64,000 nucleotides of DNA, from contig CAVOQC010000001.1 in NCBI GenBank assembly GCA_963698265.1, positions 558,001 through 622,000 of the forward strand, given 5' to 3'. This DNA is from FEB-7 sp963698265. Its GTDB lineage: Bacteria > Pseudomonadota > Gammaproteobacteria > Burkholderiales > Usitatibacteraceae. Both the position numbers and the translations under genes were made by a program. This document shows, piece after piece, positions 9,161-16,709 of this stretch (its first letter is position 1; the number at the start of each line of letters is the position of its first letter). The notes under the pieces are model-generated. The model was given only the letters and a program-made list of their open reading frames with translations, did not search any database and had not been told where the DNA came from.

Positions 9161-9877
9161 ATGCCCCTGAACACCCAGGAACACACCTCGAAGCGCTACG
9201 ACGCGGAACTGGAGACGGTGCGCTCGCGCGTGCTGCAGATGGGCGGCCTGGTGGAGACGCAGATCACCGCCGCCATCGAGGCGCTTACCTCGGGCAACCT
9301 CCAGCTCGCCGACCAGGTGGTCGCCGACGACCACCGCGTGAACGCGCTGGAGGTCCGGATCGATGAGGACTGCGCCCACATCATCGCCCGGCGCCAGCCC
9401 GCCGCGCAGGACCTGCGCATGATCATGACGATCGTGAAGATGATCACCGACCTCGAGCGCATCGGCGACGAGGCGGAGAAGATCGCGCGCATGACCAAGC
9501 TCATCTACTCCGCGGAGCGCCTGCTCCTGCCGCGGTTCGCGGAGATCAAGGTCGCGGCCGGATACGCGCTCGACATGCTCAAGAAGGCGCTGGATGCCTT
9601 TGCGCGCGTCGACATCACCGCGGCAGCGGCCGTCGTGAAGCAGGATCGCCAGCTGGACGACCAGTTCCGCGGCATCCTGCGCCAGCTGATCACCTTCATG
9701 ATGGAGGACCCGCGCACCATCTCCACTTCCATCGAGATCCTCTTCGTCGCGAAGGCGCTCGAGCGCATCGGCGACCACGCCAAGAACATGTCGGAATACG
9801 TGGTCTACCTCGTGAAGGGCAAGGACGTGCGCCACGTCACGGCGGAGGAGTTCGACCGGGAGACCTCCTCGGACTGA
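9161..9877 (+). CDS. phoU: Phosphate-signalling protein PhoU
   Basis: PhoU is a cytoplasmic three-helix-bundle protein that links the Pst phosphate transporter to the PhoR/PhoB two-component system and dampens phosphate uptake. The 238-residue product shows the two repeated metal-binding stretches, DDHRVNALEVRIDEDC and DRQLDDQFRG, each followed by a helix ending in IERIGDEAE-like or ALERIGDHAKN motifs. The ATG at 9161 has AAAGGAAG before it; an upstream in-frame GTG at 9125 lacks this. No pst or pho genes flank it here, so the gene stands alone between rpiA and a terminator. Confidence 0.95.
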   Translation: MPLNTQEHTSKRYDAELETVRSRVLQMGGLVETQITAAIEALTSGNLQLADQVVADDHRVNALEVRIDEDCAHIIARRQPAAQDLRMIMTIVKMITDLERIGDEAEKIARMTKLIYSAERLLLPRFAEIKVAAGYALDMLKKALDAFARVDITAAAAVVKQDRQLDDQFRGILRQLITFMMEDPRTISTSIEILFVAKALERIGDHAKNMSEYVVYLVKGKDVRHVTAEEFDRETSSD

Positions 9878-9901
9878 GTCCGCGCCCCCCCCGCAAGCGA
9901 A

Positions 9902-9927
9902 AAAAGCCGCCCCGAGTGGCGGCTTTT
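9902..9927. terminator. Bidirectional rho-independent terminator
   Basis: A 10-bp perfect stem (AAAAGCCGCC / GGCGGCTTTT) encloses the 6-nt loop CCGAGT. The flanking A and T runs let it work for phoU on the plus strand and for argA-yggX on the minus strand. It lies 24 bp after the phoU stop and 38 bp after the yggX stop. Confidence 0.88.
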
Positions 9928-9965
9928 CCGTTCGAGAAAGGCCGGGGATCGCCCTGGCGGAGCTC

Positions 9966-10235
9966 CTAGGGCTTGGGCACGTAGCCCTGCGCCATGTCGG
10001 CGCCCTCGCCGAAGAAGTGGCGCACCATCTGCTCCTCGAGGTACTTGCGCGCCTTGGGGTCGGCGAGGTTCAGCCGGTTCTCGTTCACCAGCATCTTCTG
10101 CTGCTCGAGCCAGGTCTTCCACGCCTCCTTGGAGACGCACTCCCAGAGCCTCTTGCCCAGCTCCCCGGGGTAGGGCGGGAAATCGAGCCCTTCGGTTTCC
10201 TTCTTCAGCTTGATGCAGTTGACCGTGCGAGCCAT
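9966..10235 (-). CDS. yggX: Fe(2+)-trafficking / oxidative damage protection protein YggX
   Basis: This 89-residue protein matches the YggX family over its whole length. Visible signatures are VNCIKLKKETEGLDFPPYPG with a conserved Cys near the N-terminus, then WKTWLEQQKMLVNENRLN and YLEEQM. By family knowledge it protects labile iron-sulfur clusters and influences iron handling. It starts 2 bp after the argA stop codon and is probably co-transcribed and translationally coupled with it. Confidence 0.95.
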   Translation of the reverse strand: MARTVNCIKLKKETEGLDFPPYPGELGKRLWECVSKEAWKTWLEQQKMLVNENRLNLADPKARKYLEEQMVRHFFGEGADMAQGYVPKP

Positions 10236-10237
10236 CT

Positions 10238-11566
10238 CTAGAGTCCCTTCATGAAGATCTTGGAGCGTCGTTCGTAATTGTAGAGCGATTGCTTGCGCCC
10301 GGGCAGGCGGGATATGTCGGCCTGCGCGAAGCCCCGCTCGATGAACCAGTGCGTCGTGCGGGTAGAGAGCACGAAAAGGGCCTTGAAGCCCGCCTTGCGC
10401 GCGCGCGCCTCGGCAGAGGCCAGGAGCCGCTGGCCGCGCCCGCCGTCACGATAGAAGGGATTGACCGCGAGGCAGGCGAGCTCCGCGATCGACTCCTCCG
10501 GAAACGGGTAGAGCGCCGCGCAGCCGAGGACGTTGCCCTCGCTCTCGATGAGGAAGAAGCGGTCGATCTCGCCCTCGAGCTTGTCGCGGTCGCGCCGCAC
10601 GAGCACGCCCTGCTGCTCGAGCGGCTCGATGATCTGCACGATTCCCGCCACGTCGTCGGGAGTCGCGTCGCGGATCACCTCCGGCGACTCGGGCACCACC
10701 ATGGTGCCGATGCCATGGTGGGTGAAAAGCTCGATCAGGAGCGCCCCGTCGACGTGGCGGCTGATGAGGTGCGCACGCTTGACCCCGTGCGCGCAGGCCT
10801 TCACGGCGCACGGCAGGTAGACGCGCACGTCCTCGGGCAGCTTGCCGTTTTCGAGAACCAGCTCCTGCGCCTGCTTCACCGTGAGTTCCGCGATGAGCTT
10901 GCCCTTGCGGTCCGGGGCGCCGGCCGTCTCGGTGAGGAAGATGAGCTTGTCGGCGCCCAGCGCGATCGCGGTCGCCGTGGCCACGTCCTCCACCGTGCAG
11001 TTGAACACGTCCCCCGTGGGCGAGAACCCCACCGGGGAGATGAGCACCACCTCGTGGTCGTCGAGGCGGCGGCGGATGCCCTCCGCATCGATCTTGCGCA
11101 CCTCGCCGGTGTGCCCGAAGTCCACGCCGTCGACCACGCCCACGGGCTTCGCGGTGACGAAGTTGCCCGAGGAGACGCGGATGTCGGCGCCCCACATCGG
11201 GCTGTTGGCGAGCTCCATCGACAGGAGCGCCTCCATCTCGACGCGCACGATGCCGTTGGCCTCCTTCACGCAGGCGAGGGCCTTGTCGTCGGTCACCCGG
11301 CGGCTGCCCACGTAGCGCGGCTTCACGCCGTGCTGGCGCATCTGCTCCTCGATCTGGGGGCGCGCGCCGTGCACCAGCACCACGCGCACCTCGAGGCTCA
11401 CCAGCACGTTGATGTCGTGCGTGAGCTGCTGGAACTCGCCGTCGGCCAGCACCTCGCCGCCGAAGGCGATGACGAAAGTCGACCCGCCCCACTGGTGGAT
11501 GTAGGGCGTGGCCGACCGGAACCACTTGACGAAGGCTTCGGTCTTGAGCGCGGGAGGCTTGGGCAT
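10238..11566 (-). CDS. argA: N-acetylglutamate synthase ArgA
   Basis: ArgA acetylates glutamate with acetyl-CoA, the first committed step of arginine synthesis. The 442-residue protein has two parts: an amino-acid-kinase-like domain (residues about 20-290, with IAFGGEVLADG and VVLVHGARPQI, where arginine feedback binds in relatives) and a C-terminal GNAT acetyltransferase domain (about 300-440, with the CoA loop RDGGRGQRLL). This two-domain form is the classical ArgA of proteobacteria. It lies 30 bp after rsmE and 2 bp before yggX on the same strand. Confidence 0.95.
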   Translation of the reverse strand: MPKPPALKTEAFVKWFRSATPYIHQWGGSTFVIAFGGEVLADGEFQQLTHDINVLVSLEVRVVLVHGARPQIEEQMRQHGVKPRYVGSRRVTDDKALACVKEANGIVRVEMEALLSMELANSPMWGADIRVSSGNFVTAKPVGVVDGVDFGHTGEVRKIDAEGIRRRLDDHEVVLISPVGFSPTGDVFNCTVEDVATATAIALGADKLIFLTETAGAPDRKGKLIAELTVKQAQELVLENGKLPEDVRVYLPCAVKACAHGVKRAHLISRHVDGALLIELFTHHGIGTMVVPESPEVIRDATPDDVAGIVQIIEPLEQQGVLVRRDRDKLEGEIDRFFLIESEGNVLGCAALYPFPEESIAELACLAVNPFYRDGGRGQRLLASAEARARKAGFKALFVLSTRTTHWFIERGFAQADISRLPGRKQSLYNYERRSKIFMKGL

Positions 11567-11596
11567 CGGCGGGATTCGGGGTTCGCGAGGCAGATT

Positions 11597-12331
11597 CTAC
11601 CGGCGGAAGTCACCCCAGAGCGATTGCATCGCGGCCAGCGCGGCGAGCGGGGCGGTCTCGGCCCGGAGCACGCGCGGCCCCAGGCGCAACGCGGAAAAGC
11701 CCACCGTGGCGGCGATGTCGAGTTCGCGATCCGAGAGGCCGCCTTCCGGGCCCACCAGGATCTCCACGGGCCCCTCGGGCGGCGGTTGCGACACGAGCGC
11801 CTCACCCGCGCCCGGGGCCAGCATCCACCGCGCTGCGGTCGAGGGCTGCGCGGCCCAGTCGCGGAACGGGAGCGTGGGACGCATCGCCGGCACGCGGTTT
11901 CTCCCGGACTGCTCGCAGGCCGCGATCACCACGCGCTGCCAGTGGGACTCGCGGCGCGCGGCGCGGTCGCCCGACAGGCGCACGACGCTGCGCTCGCAGA
12001 CTACGGGCTGGATCCACGCCACGCCCAGCTCCACGGACTTCTGCACGATCCAGTCCATCTTGTCCGCCTCGGGCAGGCCCTGCACGAGCCCGACATCCAC
12101 CGGCGGCTCGCGATCAGGATCCCGGAAGGCGCCCGTCTTCACCTCCACTCGGTCGCGGTCGATGCGCAGGATCACCGCCTCGTACTCCCCGCCGCGGCCG
12201 TCGAAGACCACGAGGTCGTCGCCCACGCGCAGGCGAAGGGCCCGGCCCACGTGGTTGGCGGAGTCCTGGGGAAGGGGAAACTGGGCGCCCGGGCCGAGCC
12301 GGACATCGCAGAAGATGCGGGGGGATGCCAT
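11597..12331 (-). CDS. rsmE: 16S rRNA (uracil(1498)-N(3))-methyltransferase RsmE
   Basis: RsmE methylates N3 of U1498 in 16S rRNA using S-adenosylmethionine. The 244-residue protein has an N-terminal PUA-like domain (HVGRALRLRVGDDLVVFDG) and a SPOUT methyltransferase domain with the knot motifs ILVGPEGGLSDRE and LRLGPRVLRAETA, which form the cofactor pocket. The DKMDWIVQKSVELGV helix is also typical. It is the first gene of rsmE-argA-yggX and is divergent from the inositol-monophosphatase-family gene, with 75 bp between the starts. Confidence 0.95.
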   Translation of the reverse strand: MASPRIFCDVRLGPGAQFPLPQDSANHVGRALRLRVGDDLVVFDGRGGEYEAVILRIDRDRVEVKTGAFRDPDREPPVDVGLVQGLPEADKMDWIVQKSVELGVAWIQPVVCERSVVRLSGDRAARRESHWQRVVIAACEQSGRNRVPAMRPTLPFRDWAAQPSTAARWMLAPGAGEALVSQPPPEGPVEILVGPEGGLSDRELDIAATVGFSALRLGPRVLRAETAPLAALAAMQSLWGDFRR

Positions 12332-12406
12332 GGAGAGGCGCGCGAGGCGAAAGGCGACCCGATGCTAACATACGGCCCGCAACCGCTCCCGGAGACGCCG
12401 CGCACC

Positions 12407-13258
12407 ATGCCTCCCACCGCGCCTTCCGGTGGTCCCGCCGATTCCGCCCCGATCACCTTCGAGTTCGCCGCGCGCACGGTCGAGGCGGTTCGCGCGGTCG
12501 CGGCCGCCGAGATCCTGCCGCGATTCCGCACCGTTGCCGCGCAGCGCAAGCTCGACGGCAGCCTCGTCACGGAAGCCGACGTCGCCGCGCAGGATGCGCT
12601 CGCCGTCGCGCTGGAGCGCATCGAGGCGATCGATTTCCTCGGCGAGGAAATGCCCGAGGCCGAGCAGCGCCGCATCTGGGACGGCCGAGGGCGCTTCTGG
12701 TGCGTCGATCCGATCGACGGGACCGGCAACTTCAGCGCGGGCATCCCCTACTTCGCCGTGTCGGTCGCCTACATGCAGGGCGACAGCCCGCTCTTCGGCG
12801 CGGTCTACGATCCCATCGCCGACGAGGCCTTCTTCGCGGTGCGCGGCGCCGGCGCATGGCTGAACGCGAAGCCCCTCGCCCGGCCCGCCGCGGAAATCGC
12901 CCTCGAGCGCGCGGTGGCGGAGGTCGACCTGCGCAGGACGCTCTCGCACGTGCGCCACGAGTTGAAGCACCGCCCGCCCTTCGCGAGGAGGCTCACCAGC
13001 GGCTCCTCGGCGCTGTCGTGGTGCTATCTCGCAGGTGGGCGCCGCGACGTCTTCGTCCACGCCGGCCAGAAGGCCTGGGACTATGCCGCGGGCGCCCTCA
13101 TCGCCGAAGAGGCCGGGGCCTGCCTCGCCACCCTCTCCCGGGACGACTTCTGGGCCGCCCCGGCGTGGGAACGCTCGGTCATCGCCGCGCGCACGCCGCG
13201 GCTCTTCGCGCAATGGCGCGACTGGGTTCGCGACGCAGTCGGCAAGGCACCTGCCTAG
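12407..13258 (+). CDS. Inositol-monophosphatase-family phosphatase
   Basis: This 283-residue Mg-dependent sugar phosphatase belongs to the inositol monophosphatase superfamily. The metal-binding residues are visible in FLGEEMPE, CVDPIDGTGNFSAG and WDYAAGALIAEEAGA. The natural substrate cannot be read from the sequence: inositol phosphate, histidinol phosphate and 3'-phosphoadenosine phosphate are all used by relatives. The ATG at 12407 has a GGAG 12 nt upstream; an in-frame ATG at 12362 is possible but would add 15 residues of no family character. Its stop overlaps the convergent speE stop by 3 bp. Confidence 0.88.
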   Translation: MPPTAPSGGPADSAPITFEFAARTVEAVRAVAAAEILPRFRTVAAQRKLDGSLVTEADVAAQDALAVALERIEAIDFLGEEMPEAEQRRIWDGRGRFWCVDPIDGTGNFSAGIPYFAVSVAYMQGDSPLFGAVYDPIADEAFFAVRGAGAWLNAKPLARPAAEIALERAVAEVDLRRTLSHVRHELKHRPPFARRLTSGSSALSWCYLAGGRRDVFVHAGQKAWDYAAGALIAEEAGACLATLSRDDFWAAPAWERSVIAARTPRLFAQWRDWVRDAVGKAPA

Positions 13259-14100
13259 GCGAGCAGGCGGCGAACGTAGTTGGGCGTGGCGAACACCGCG
13301 CGGTGCATCTCGCCGTTGTAGAACTGCAGGTCGCCCACGCCGCGCTCGGCGATGCGCCGGTCGGCCTCGCCCGGATCGATGGCGCGCGGATCCAGCGAAT
13401 CCGAGGCGCACGCGAACCCCCAGACCGACCCGTACAGGGGAATGTGGACGAAATAGGGCGCGACGACGCGGAAGACTTCCCGCAGGTTCGCGATCGTGCT
13501 GCGCACCCGCTCCGGGTGCGAGAAAGGCGAGCCGATGTGCAGCACGATCGCCCCGCCCTCGGCCATCGCCCGCCGCACGAGCGCGAACGTGGCGGGCGAA
13601 TAGAGCTCGACCGAAGGCCCGACGGGGTCGGTGAGATCCATCGCCACGAGGTCGTAGCGCGCTTCGGTCGCCCGCAGGTAGGCGAGCCCGTCGCCCACGC
13701 TCACTTCCAGTCGCGGGTCGTCGAAGGCGCCGCGGTGCACGCGTCCGAACTGGGCCTTCGCGAGCGCGATCACCTCGGGATCGAGCTCGGCCAGGTGCAC
13801 GCGCTCCATCGTGGAGTGCTTGAGCAGCTCCTCGGCAGAGCCGCCGTCGCCGCCGCCGATCACGAGCGCGCGCCGCGGTGCCGGGTGCGCGATGGCGGCC
13901 GGGTGCACGAGGTTCTCGTGGTAGAAGAACTCGTCGCGCTCGCTGGTCATGTTGAAGCCGTCGAGACGGAAGACGCGCCCGAGTTCGGGCGTGTCCCACA
14001 CTTCCAGGAGCTGGAAAGGCGTCCGGCGGCGCTCGACGAGCGTGCCGTCGAACCAGACGCCGCTCGCGTCGTTGAGACGCTCGAATATTTTCTCTGGCAT
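13255..14100 (-). CDS. speE: Spermidine synthase (polyamine aminopropyltransferase)
   Basis: SpeE transfers an aminopropyl group from decarboxylated S-adenosylmethionine to putrescine to give spermidine. The 281-residue protein shows the nucleotide-binding GGGDGGSAEELLKH, the acidic LAELDPEVI, and the catalytic loop YDLVAMDLTDPVGP with the key Asp. FFYHENLVHPA, present here, is also a family signature. It follows speD by 64 bp on the same strand, so the two steps of spermidine synthesis are encoded together. Its 3' end overlaps the convergent phosphatase gene. Confidence 0.95.
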   Translation of the reverse strand: MPEKIFERLNDASGVWFDGTLVERRRTPFQLLEVWDTPELGRVFRLDGFNMTSERDEFFYHENLVHPAAIAHPAPRRALVIGGGDGGSAEELLKHSTMERVHLAELDPEVIALAKAQFGRVHRGAFDDPRLEVSVGDGLAYLRATEARYDLVAMDLTDPVGPSVELYSPATFALVRRAMAEGGAIVLHIGSPFSHPERVRSTIANLREVFRVVAPYFVHIPLYGSVWGFACASDSLDPRAIDPGEADRRIAERGVGDLQFYNGEMHRAVFATPNYVRRLLA

Positions 14101-14164
14101 CAGGTTGCGCCCCGATCGATGGCCGCGCCCGCCTTCCGGCGGCGGCCACGCGGCCCCGAAGGGC

Positions 14165-14575
14165 CTAGCTCACGGCGGCGAGGCGCTTTTTCTTCAGGGG
14201 CAGGTCGCGGCCGCGAAACACGCGTTCGACCATGACGTCTTCGGGCTGGAGGCTCGAGGCGAGGGTCTCGTAGAGCTTCTCGGCCTTGTCGCTGTTGTCG
14301 CAGGAGACGTTGCAGACGTACACGTCGAGCGTTGCGCCGTCGCGCTCGGGCCAGGTATGGACGGCCAAGTGGGATTCGGCGAAGACGACCGCGCCGGTGG
14401 CGCCGCCGATCTGGTTCGCGTCGAGCCCGGCGAATTGGTAGAAGTGGTCCCCGAGAACCGTGAGCCCCACGTCCTTGCAGGCCGCCACGCAAATCTCGCG
14501 AAGCTTGGCGGAGGAGGCCAGCATTTCGCGATTCCGGCAGCCGTACAGGTCGGCGATGATGTGCAGTCCCTTCAC
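14165..14575 (-). CDS. speD: S-adenosylmethionine decarboxylase proenzyme
   Basis: This enzyme decarboxylates S-adenosylmethionine to give the aminopropyl donor used by SpeE. At 136 residues it is the short class 1b (SpeH-type) form. The self-cleavage site is in AESHLAVHTWPE: the chain breaks before this Ser to create the pyruvoyl cofactor, and the His and Glu nearby are the processing and catalytic residues. A Cys in the LDVYVCNVSCD segment is also conserved. The start codon is GTG at 14575, preceded by a strong AGGGGGG. A long leader with a strong hairpin precedes it. Confidence 0.95.
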   Translation of the reverse strand: MKGLHIIADLYGCRNREMLASSAKLREICVAACKDVGLTVLGDHFYQFAGLDANQIGGATGAVVFAESHLAVHTWPERDGATLDVYVCNVSCDNSDKAEKLYETLASSLQPEDVMVERVFRGRDLPLKKKRLAAVS

Positions 14576-14638
14576 TCCGTTACCCCCCTTCTTCTGGCAG
14601 ATTCCTGCAGGTGACGGGACCGACAGCCTCGGCTGCTC

Positions 14639-14676
14639 GGGCGCCCGGCGCGTTCTGCGGAACGCGTCCGGCGCCC
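14639..14676 (-). promoter_or_regulatory. Strong hairpin in the speD 5' leader
   Basis: Two 17-nt arms (14639-14655 and 14660-14676) pair with two interruptions around a 4-nt loop. On the speD strand the hairpin lies about 65 nt upstream of the GTG start and downstream of a TATAAT at 14759-14754. No T run follows it, so it is not an intrinsic terminator; it looks like a structured leader element. Whether it senses anything is unknown. Confidence 0.5.
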
Positions 14677-14753
14677 TCAGACCAGGGGCGGCGGGTGTAA
14701 GCCTTTCTGCAGAGGATTAAGCAAGCAGTTTGTTGGTGGCGACAAAGCGCGGA

Positions 14754-14759
14754 ATTATA
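14754..14759 (-). promoter_or_regulatory. Candidate -10 box for speD-speE
   Basis: The minus strand reads GCTATAATTCC, a perfect TATAAT. The implied start site near 14747 would give a leader of about 170 nt before speD. No good -35 hexamer is seen at 17 bp. Confidence 0.5.
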
Positions 14760-14790
14760 GCGCGATTCTGCACCAGACGCCCGGCTTTTT

Positions 14791-15753
14791 TCAAGATTTT
14801 CCGGCAGTTGGCCGCGATTTGCCGCGCAGGCGAACACCGGTCGTCTCCGCGATCAGCTTGGCTCCCTCGTCGGCGAGGAAGGCGCGAAAACTCGCCGCGA
14901 TCGGCGACAGGCGCTTGCCCTGCCGGTACACGACGTGCCACTCGCGCGTGACCGGCGTGCCGCGCACGTCTAGGCAGACGAGCTTTCCGGCGGCGAGCTC
15001 GAGCCCCACGGTGTGCAGCGACAGGAAGGTGAGGCCCATCCCCGCCATCACCGCCTGCTTGATGGTCTCGTTGCTCGCGAGCTCCATGCTGCTCACGAGC
15101 TTCACGCCGTGGTCGGCGAAGACGCGCTCCATGGACATGCGCGTGCCCGAGCCCGGCTCGCGGATGAGGAAATTCTCCCCGGCGAGCCGCGAGAGCTCCA
15201 GGTTTCGCTTGCGGGCGAACGGATGCTCCGGCGGGGCGATGATCCCGTGCGGGTGCTTGGCGAAGGCGGTCGCCACGACGTCGAGCCCGCGCGGCGGCCG
15301 GCCCATGATCGCGAGATCCACCTGGTTCGCCTGCAGCTCCCCGATCACCTGCTCCCGGTTGGTGACGGAGAGCTTCACCGTGACGCCCGGGTGCCGGCGG
15401 GAAAATTCGGCGAGCAGCTTCGGCGCGAGATACTTGGCCGTGCTCACCACCGCGAGGTGCAGCCGCCCGCCGGAGACGCCGCGGATCGCGGCGAGCGTGT
15501 CCTCGCAGTCCTTCAGGCGGCTCTGCACCTCGCGGGCGAAGCGCGCGAGTTCCGTGCCTGCCTCGGTGAGGTGGATGCGCTTGCCCACCTGCTCGTAGAG
15601 CGGCAGCCCCGTCTGGCCCTCGAGGCCCTTCACCTGCATCGAGACCGCGGGCTGGGTGAGGTGCAGCTCTTCCGCGGCGCGCGAAAAGGACAGGTGGCGC
15701 GCCACCGCCTCGAAGACCTTCAGTTGCCGGAGCGTGATGTGGCGAAGCGGCAT
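14791..15753 (-). CDS. cbbR: LysR-type regulator of carbon fixation, CbbR
   Basis: CbbR is the LysR-type activator of Calvin-cycle operons and responds to metabolites such as RuBP, PEP or NADPH in studied species. The 320-residue protein has an N-terminal winged helix (residues about 5-65: RQLKVFEAVARHLSFSRAAE, then LTQPAVSMQVKGLE) and a periplasmic-binding-like effector domain. The stretch TNREQVIGELQANQVDLAIMGRPP is typical of CbbR. It is divergent from cbbQ, and an inverted repeat of LysR type lies between them. The assignment rests on both sequence and position. Confidence 0.94.
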   Translation of the reverse strand: MPLRHITLRQLKVFEAVARHLSFSRAAEELHLTQPAVSMQVKGLEGQTGLPLYEQVGKRIHLTEAGTELARFAREVQSRLKDCEDTLAAIRGVSGGRLHLAVVSTAKYLAPKLLAEFSRRHPGVTVKLSVTNREQVIGELQANQVDLAIMGRPPRGLDVVATAFAKHPHGIIAPPEHPFARKRNLELSRLAGENFLIREPGSGTRMSMERVFADHGVKLVSSMELASNETIKQAVMAGMGLTFLSLHTVGLELAAGKLVCLDVRGTPVTREWHVVYRQGKRLSPIAASFRAFLADEGAKLIAETTGVRLRGKSRPTAGKS

Positions 15754-15780
15754 GGCGTCTCCCTCCGGAAATGCCCGGGC

Positions 15781-15835
15781 TTATGAATACCATAACAATT
15801 TTTGAGTTTACCTTATGAATCGACGGGCCTAGATT
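15781..15835 (+). promoter_or_regulatory. CbbR-type operator and promoter before cbbQ
   Basis: The cbbR-cbbQ gap holds the perfect palindrome TTATGAATACCATAA (15781-15795), which contains the LysR consensus T-N11-A. A second TTATGAAT copy lies 32 bp downstream (15813-15820), three helical turns away, and could form the downstream half-site or part of the -10. GGCCTA at 15826-15831 is probably near the start site. The same elements occur at the same spacing before cbbL. Confidence 0.7.
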
Positions 15836-15874
15836 CGATCCATGACGACGCTTTCGGCGCGAGGAGCCCGCCCG

Positions 15875-16687
15875 ATGACCCGAACCGAAGACCCCCTTTC
15901 CGCCTACCGCATCCGCGAGGAGCCGTGGTACCGCCCCGTGGCGGACGAAGTGACGCTCTTCGAGGCCGCCTGGAGCGCGCGCATGCCGATGATGCTCAAG
16001 GGGCCCACGGGCTGCGGCAAGACGCGCTTCGTGGAGCACATGGCGTGGAAGCTCGGCATGCCGCTCGTCACGGTGGCGTGCAACGAGGACATGACCGCGT
16101 CCGATCTCGTGGGGCGCTTTCTCCTGGACGCACAGGGGACGCGCTGGCAGGACGGCCCGCTCGCGCTCGCCGCGCGCCACGGCGCCCTGTGCTACCTCGA
16201 CGAGGTGGTCGAGGCGCGCCAGGACACGACCGTGGTGATCCACCCGCTCACGGACACGCGACGCGCGCTGCCGCTCGAGAAGAAGGGAGAACTCGTCCAC
16301 GCGCACGCCGACTTCCAGCTCGTCGTCTCGTACAACCCCGGCTACCAGAACCTGATGAAGGACCTGAAGCAGTCCACGAAGCAGCGCTTCGGCGCGCTCG
16401 ACTTCGGCTACCCGCAGCGCGAGGTCGAGGCCGAGATCGTCGTGCACGAGTCCGGCGTCGACGCGGCCGTCGCCGGAAAGCTCGTGAGCGTGGCCGAGCG
16501 TGCCCGCAACCTGAAGGGGCACGGGCTGGACGAGGGCATCTCCACGCGCATGCTGATCCATGCGGGGGCGCTCATGGCGCGCGGCGTCGATCCCGTCGCC
16601 GCGTGCCGCGTGGCGCTCGTGCGCCCGATCACCGACGACCCGGACATGCGCGACGCGCTCGACGCGGCCGTCACCACGTTCTTCTGA
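15875..16687 (+). CDS. cbbQ: RuBisCO activase AAA+ subunit CbbQ
   Basis: CbbQ is a MoxR-type AAA+ ATPase that, with CbbO, remodels inhibited RuBisCO and releases tight-binding sugar phosphates. In this 270-residue protein the Walker A loop is GPTGCGKT (43-50), Walker B is ALCYLDEV (about 104-111), and the arginine-finger region lies around TKQRFGALDFGYP. The close relative NorQ is excluded by the cbbO/cbbLS context. The ATG at 15875 has AGGAG 8 nt upstream; an in-frame ATG at 15842 lacks a ribosome site. cbbO follows after 22 bp. Confidence 0.95.
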   Translation: MTRTEDPLSAYRIREEPWYRPVADEVTLFEAAWSARMPMMLKGPTGCGKTRFVEHMAWKLGMPLVTVACNEDMTASDLVGRFLLDAQGTRWQDGPLALAARHGALCYLDEVVEARQDTTVVIHPLTDTRRALPLEKKGELVHAHADFQLVVSYNPGYQNLMKDLKQSTKQRFGALDFGYPQREVEAEIVVHESGVDAAVAGKLVSVAERARNLKGHGLDEGISTRMLIHAGALMARGVDPVAACRVALVRPITDDPDMRDALDAAVTTFF

Positions 16688-16709
16688 GCGAGCGGCCCGG
16701 ATCGCTTCC

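Noticed and set aside
10289..12406. Long plus-strand frame upstream of the phosphatase gene
   Set aside because: It is antisense to argA and rsmE and shows no family features; the phosphatase starts at 12407.
14639..14676. Rho-independent terminator in the cbbR-speD gap
   Set aside because: The stem is strong, but neither strand has a T run after it.
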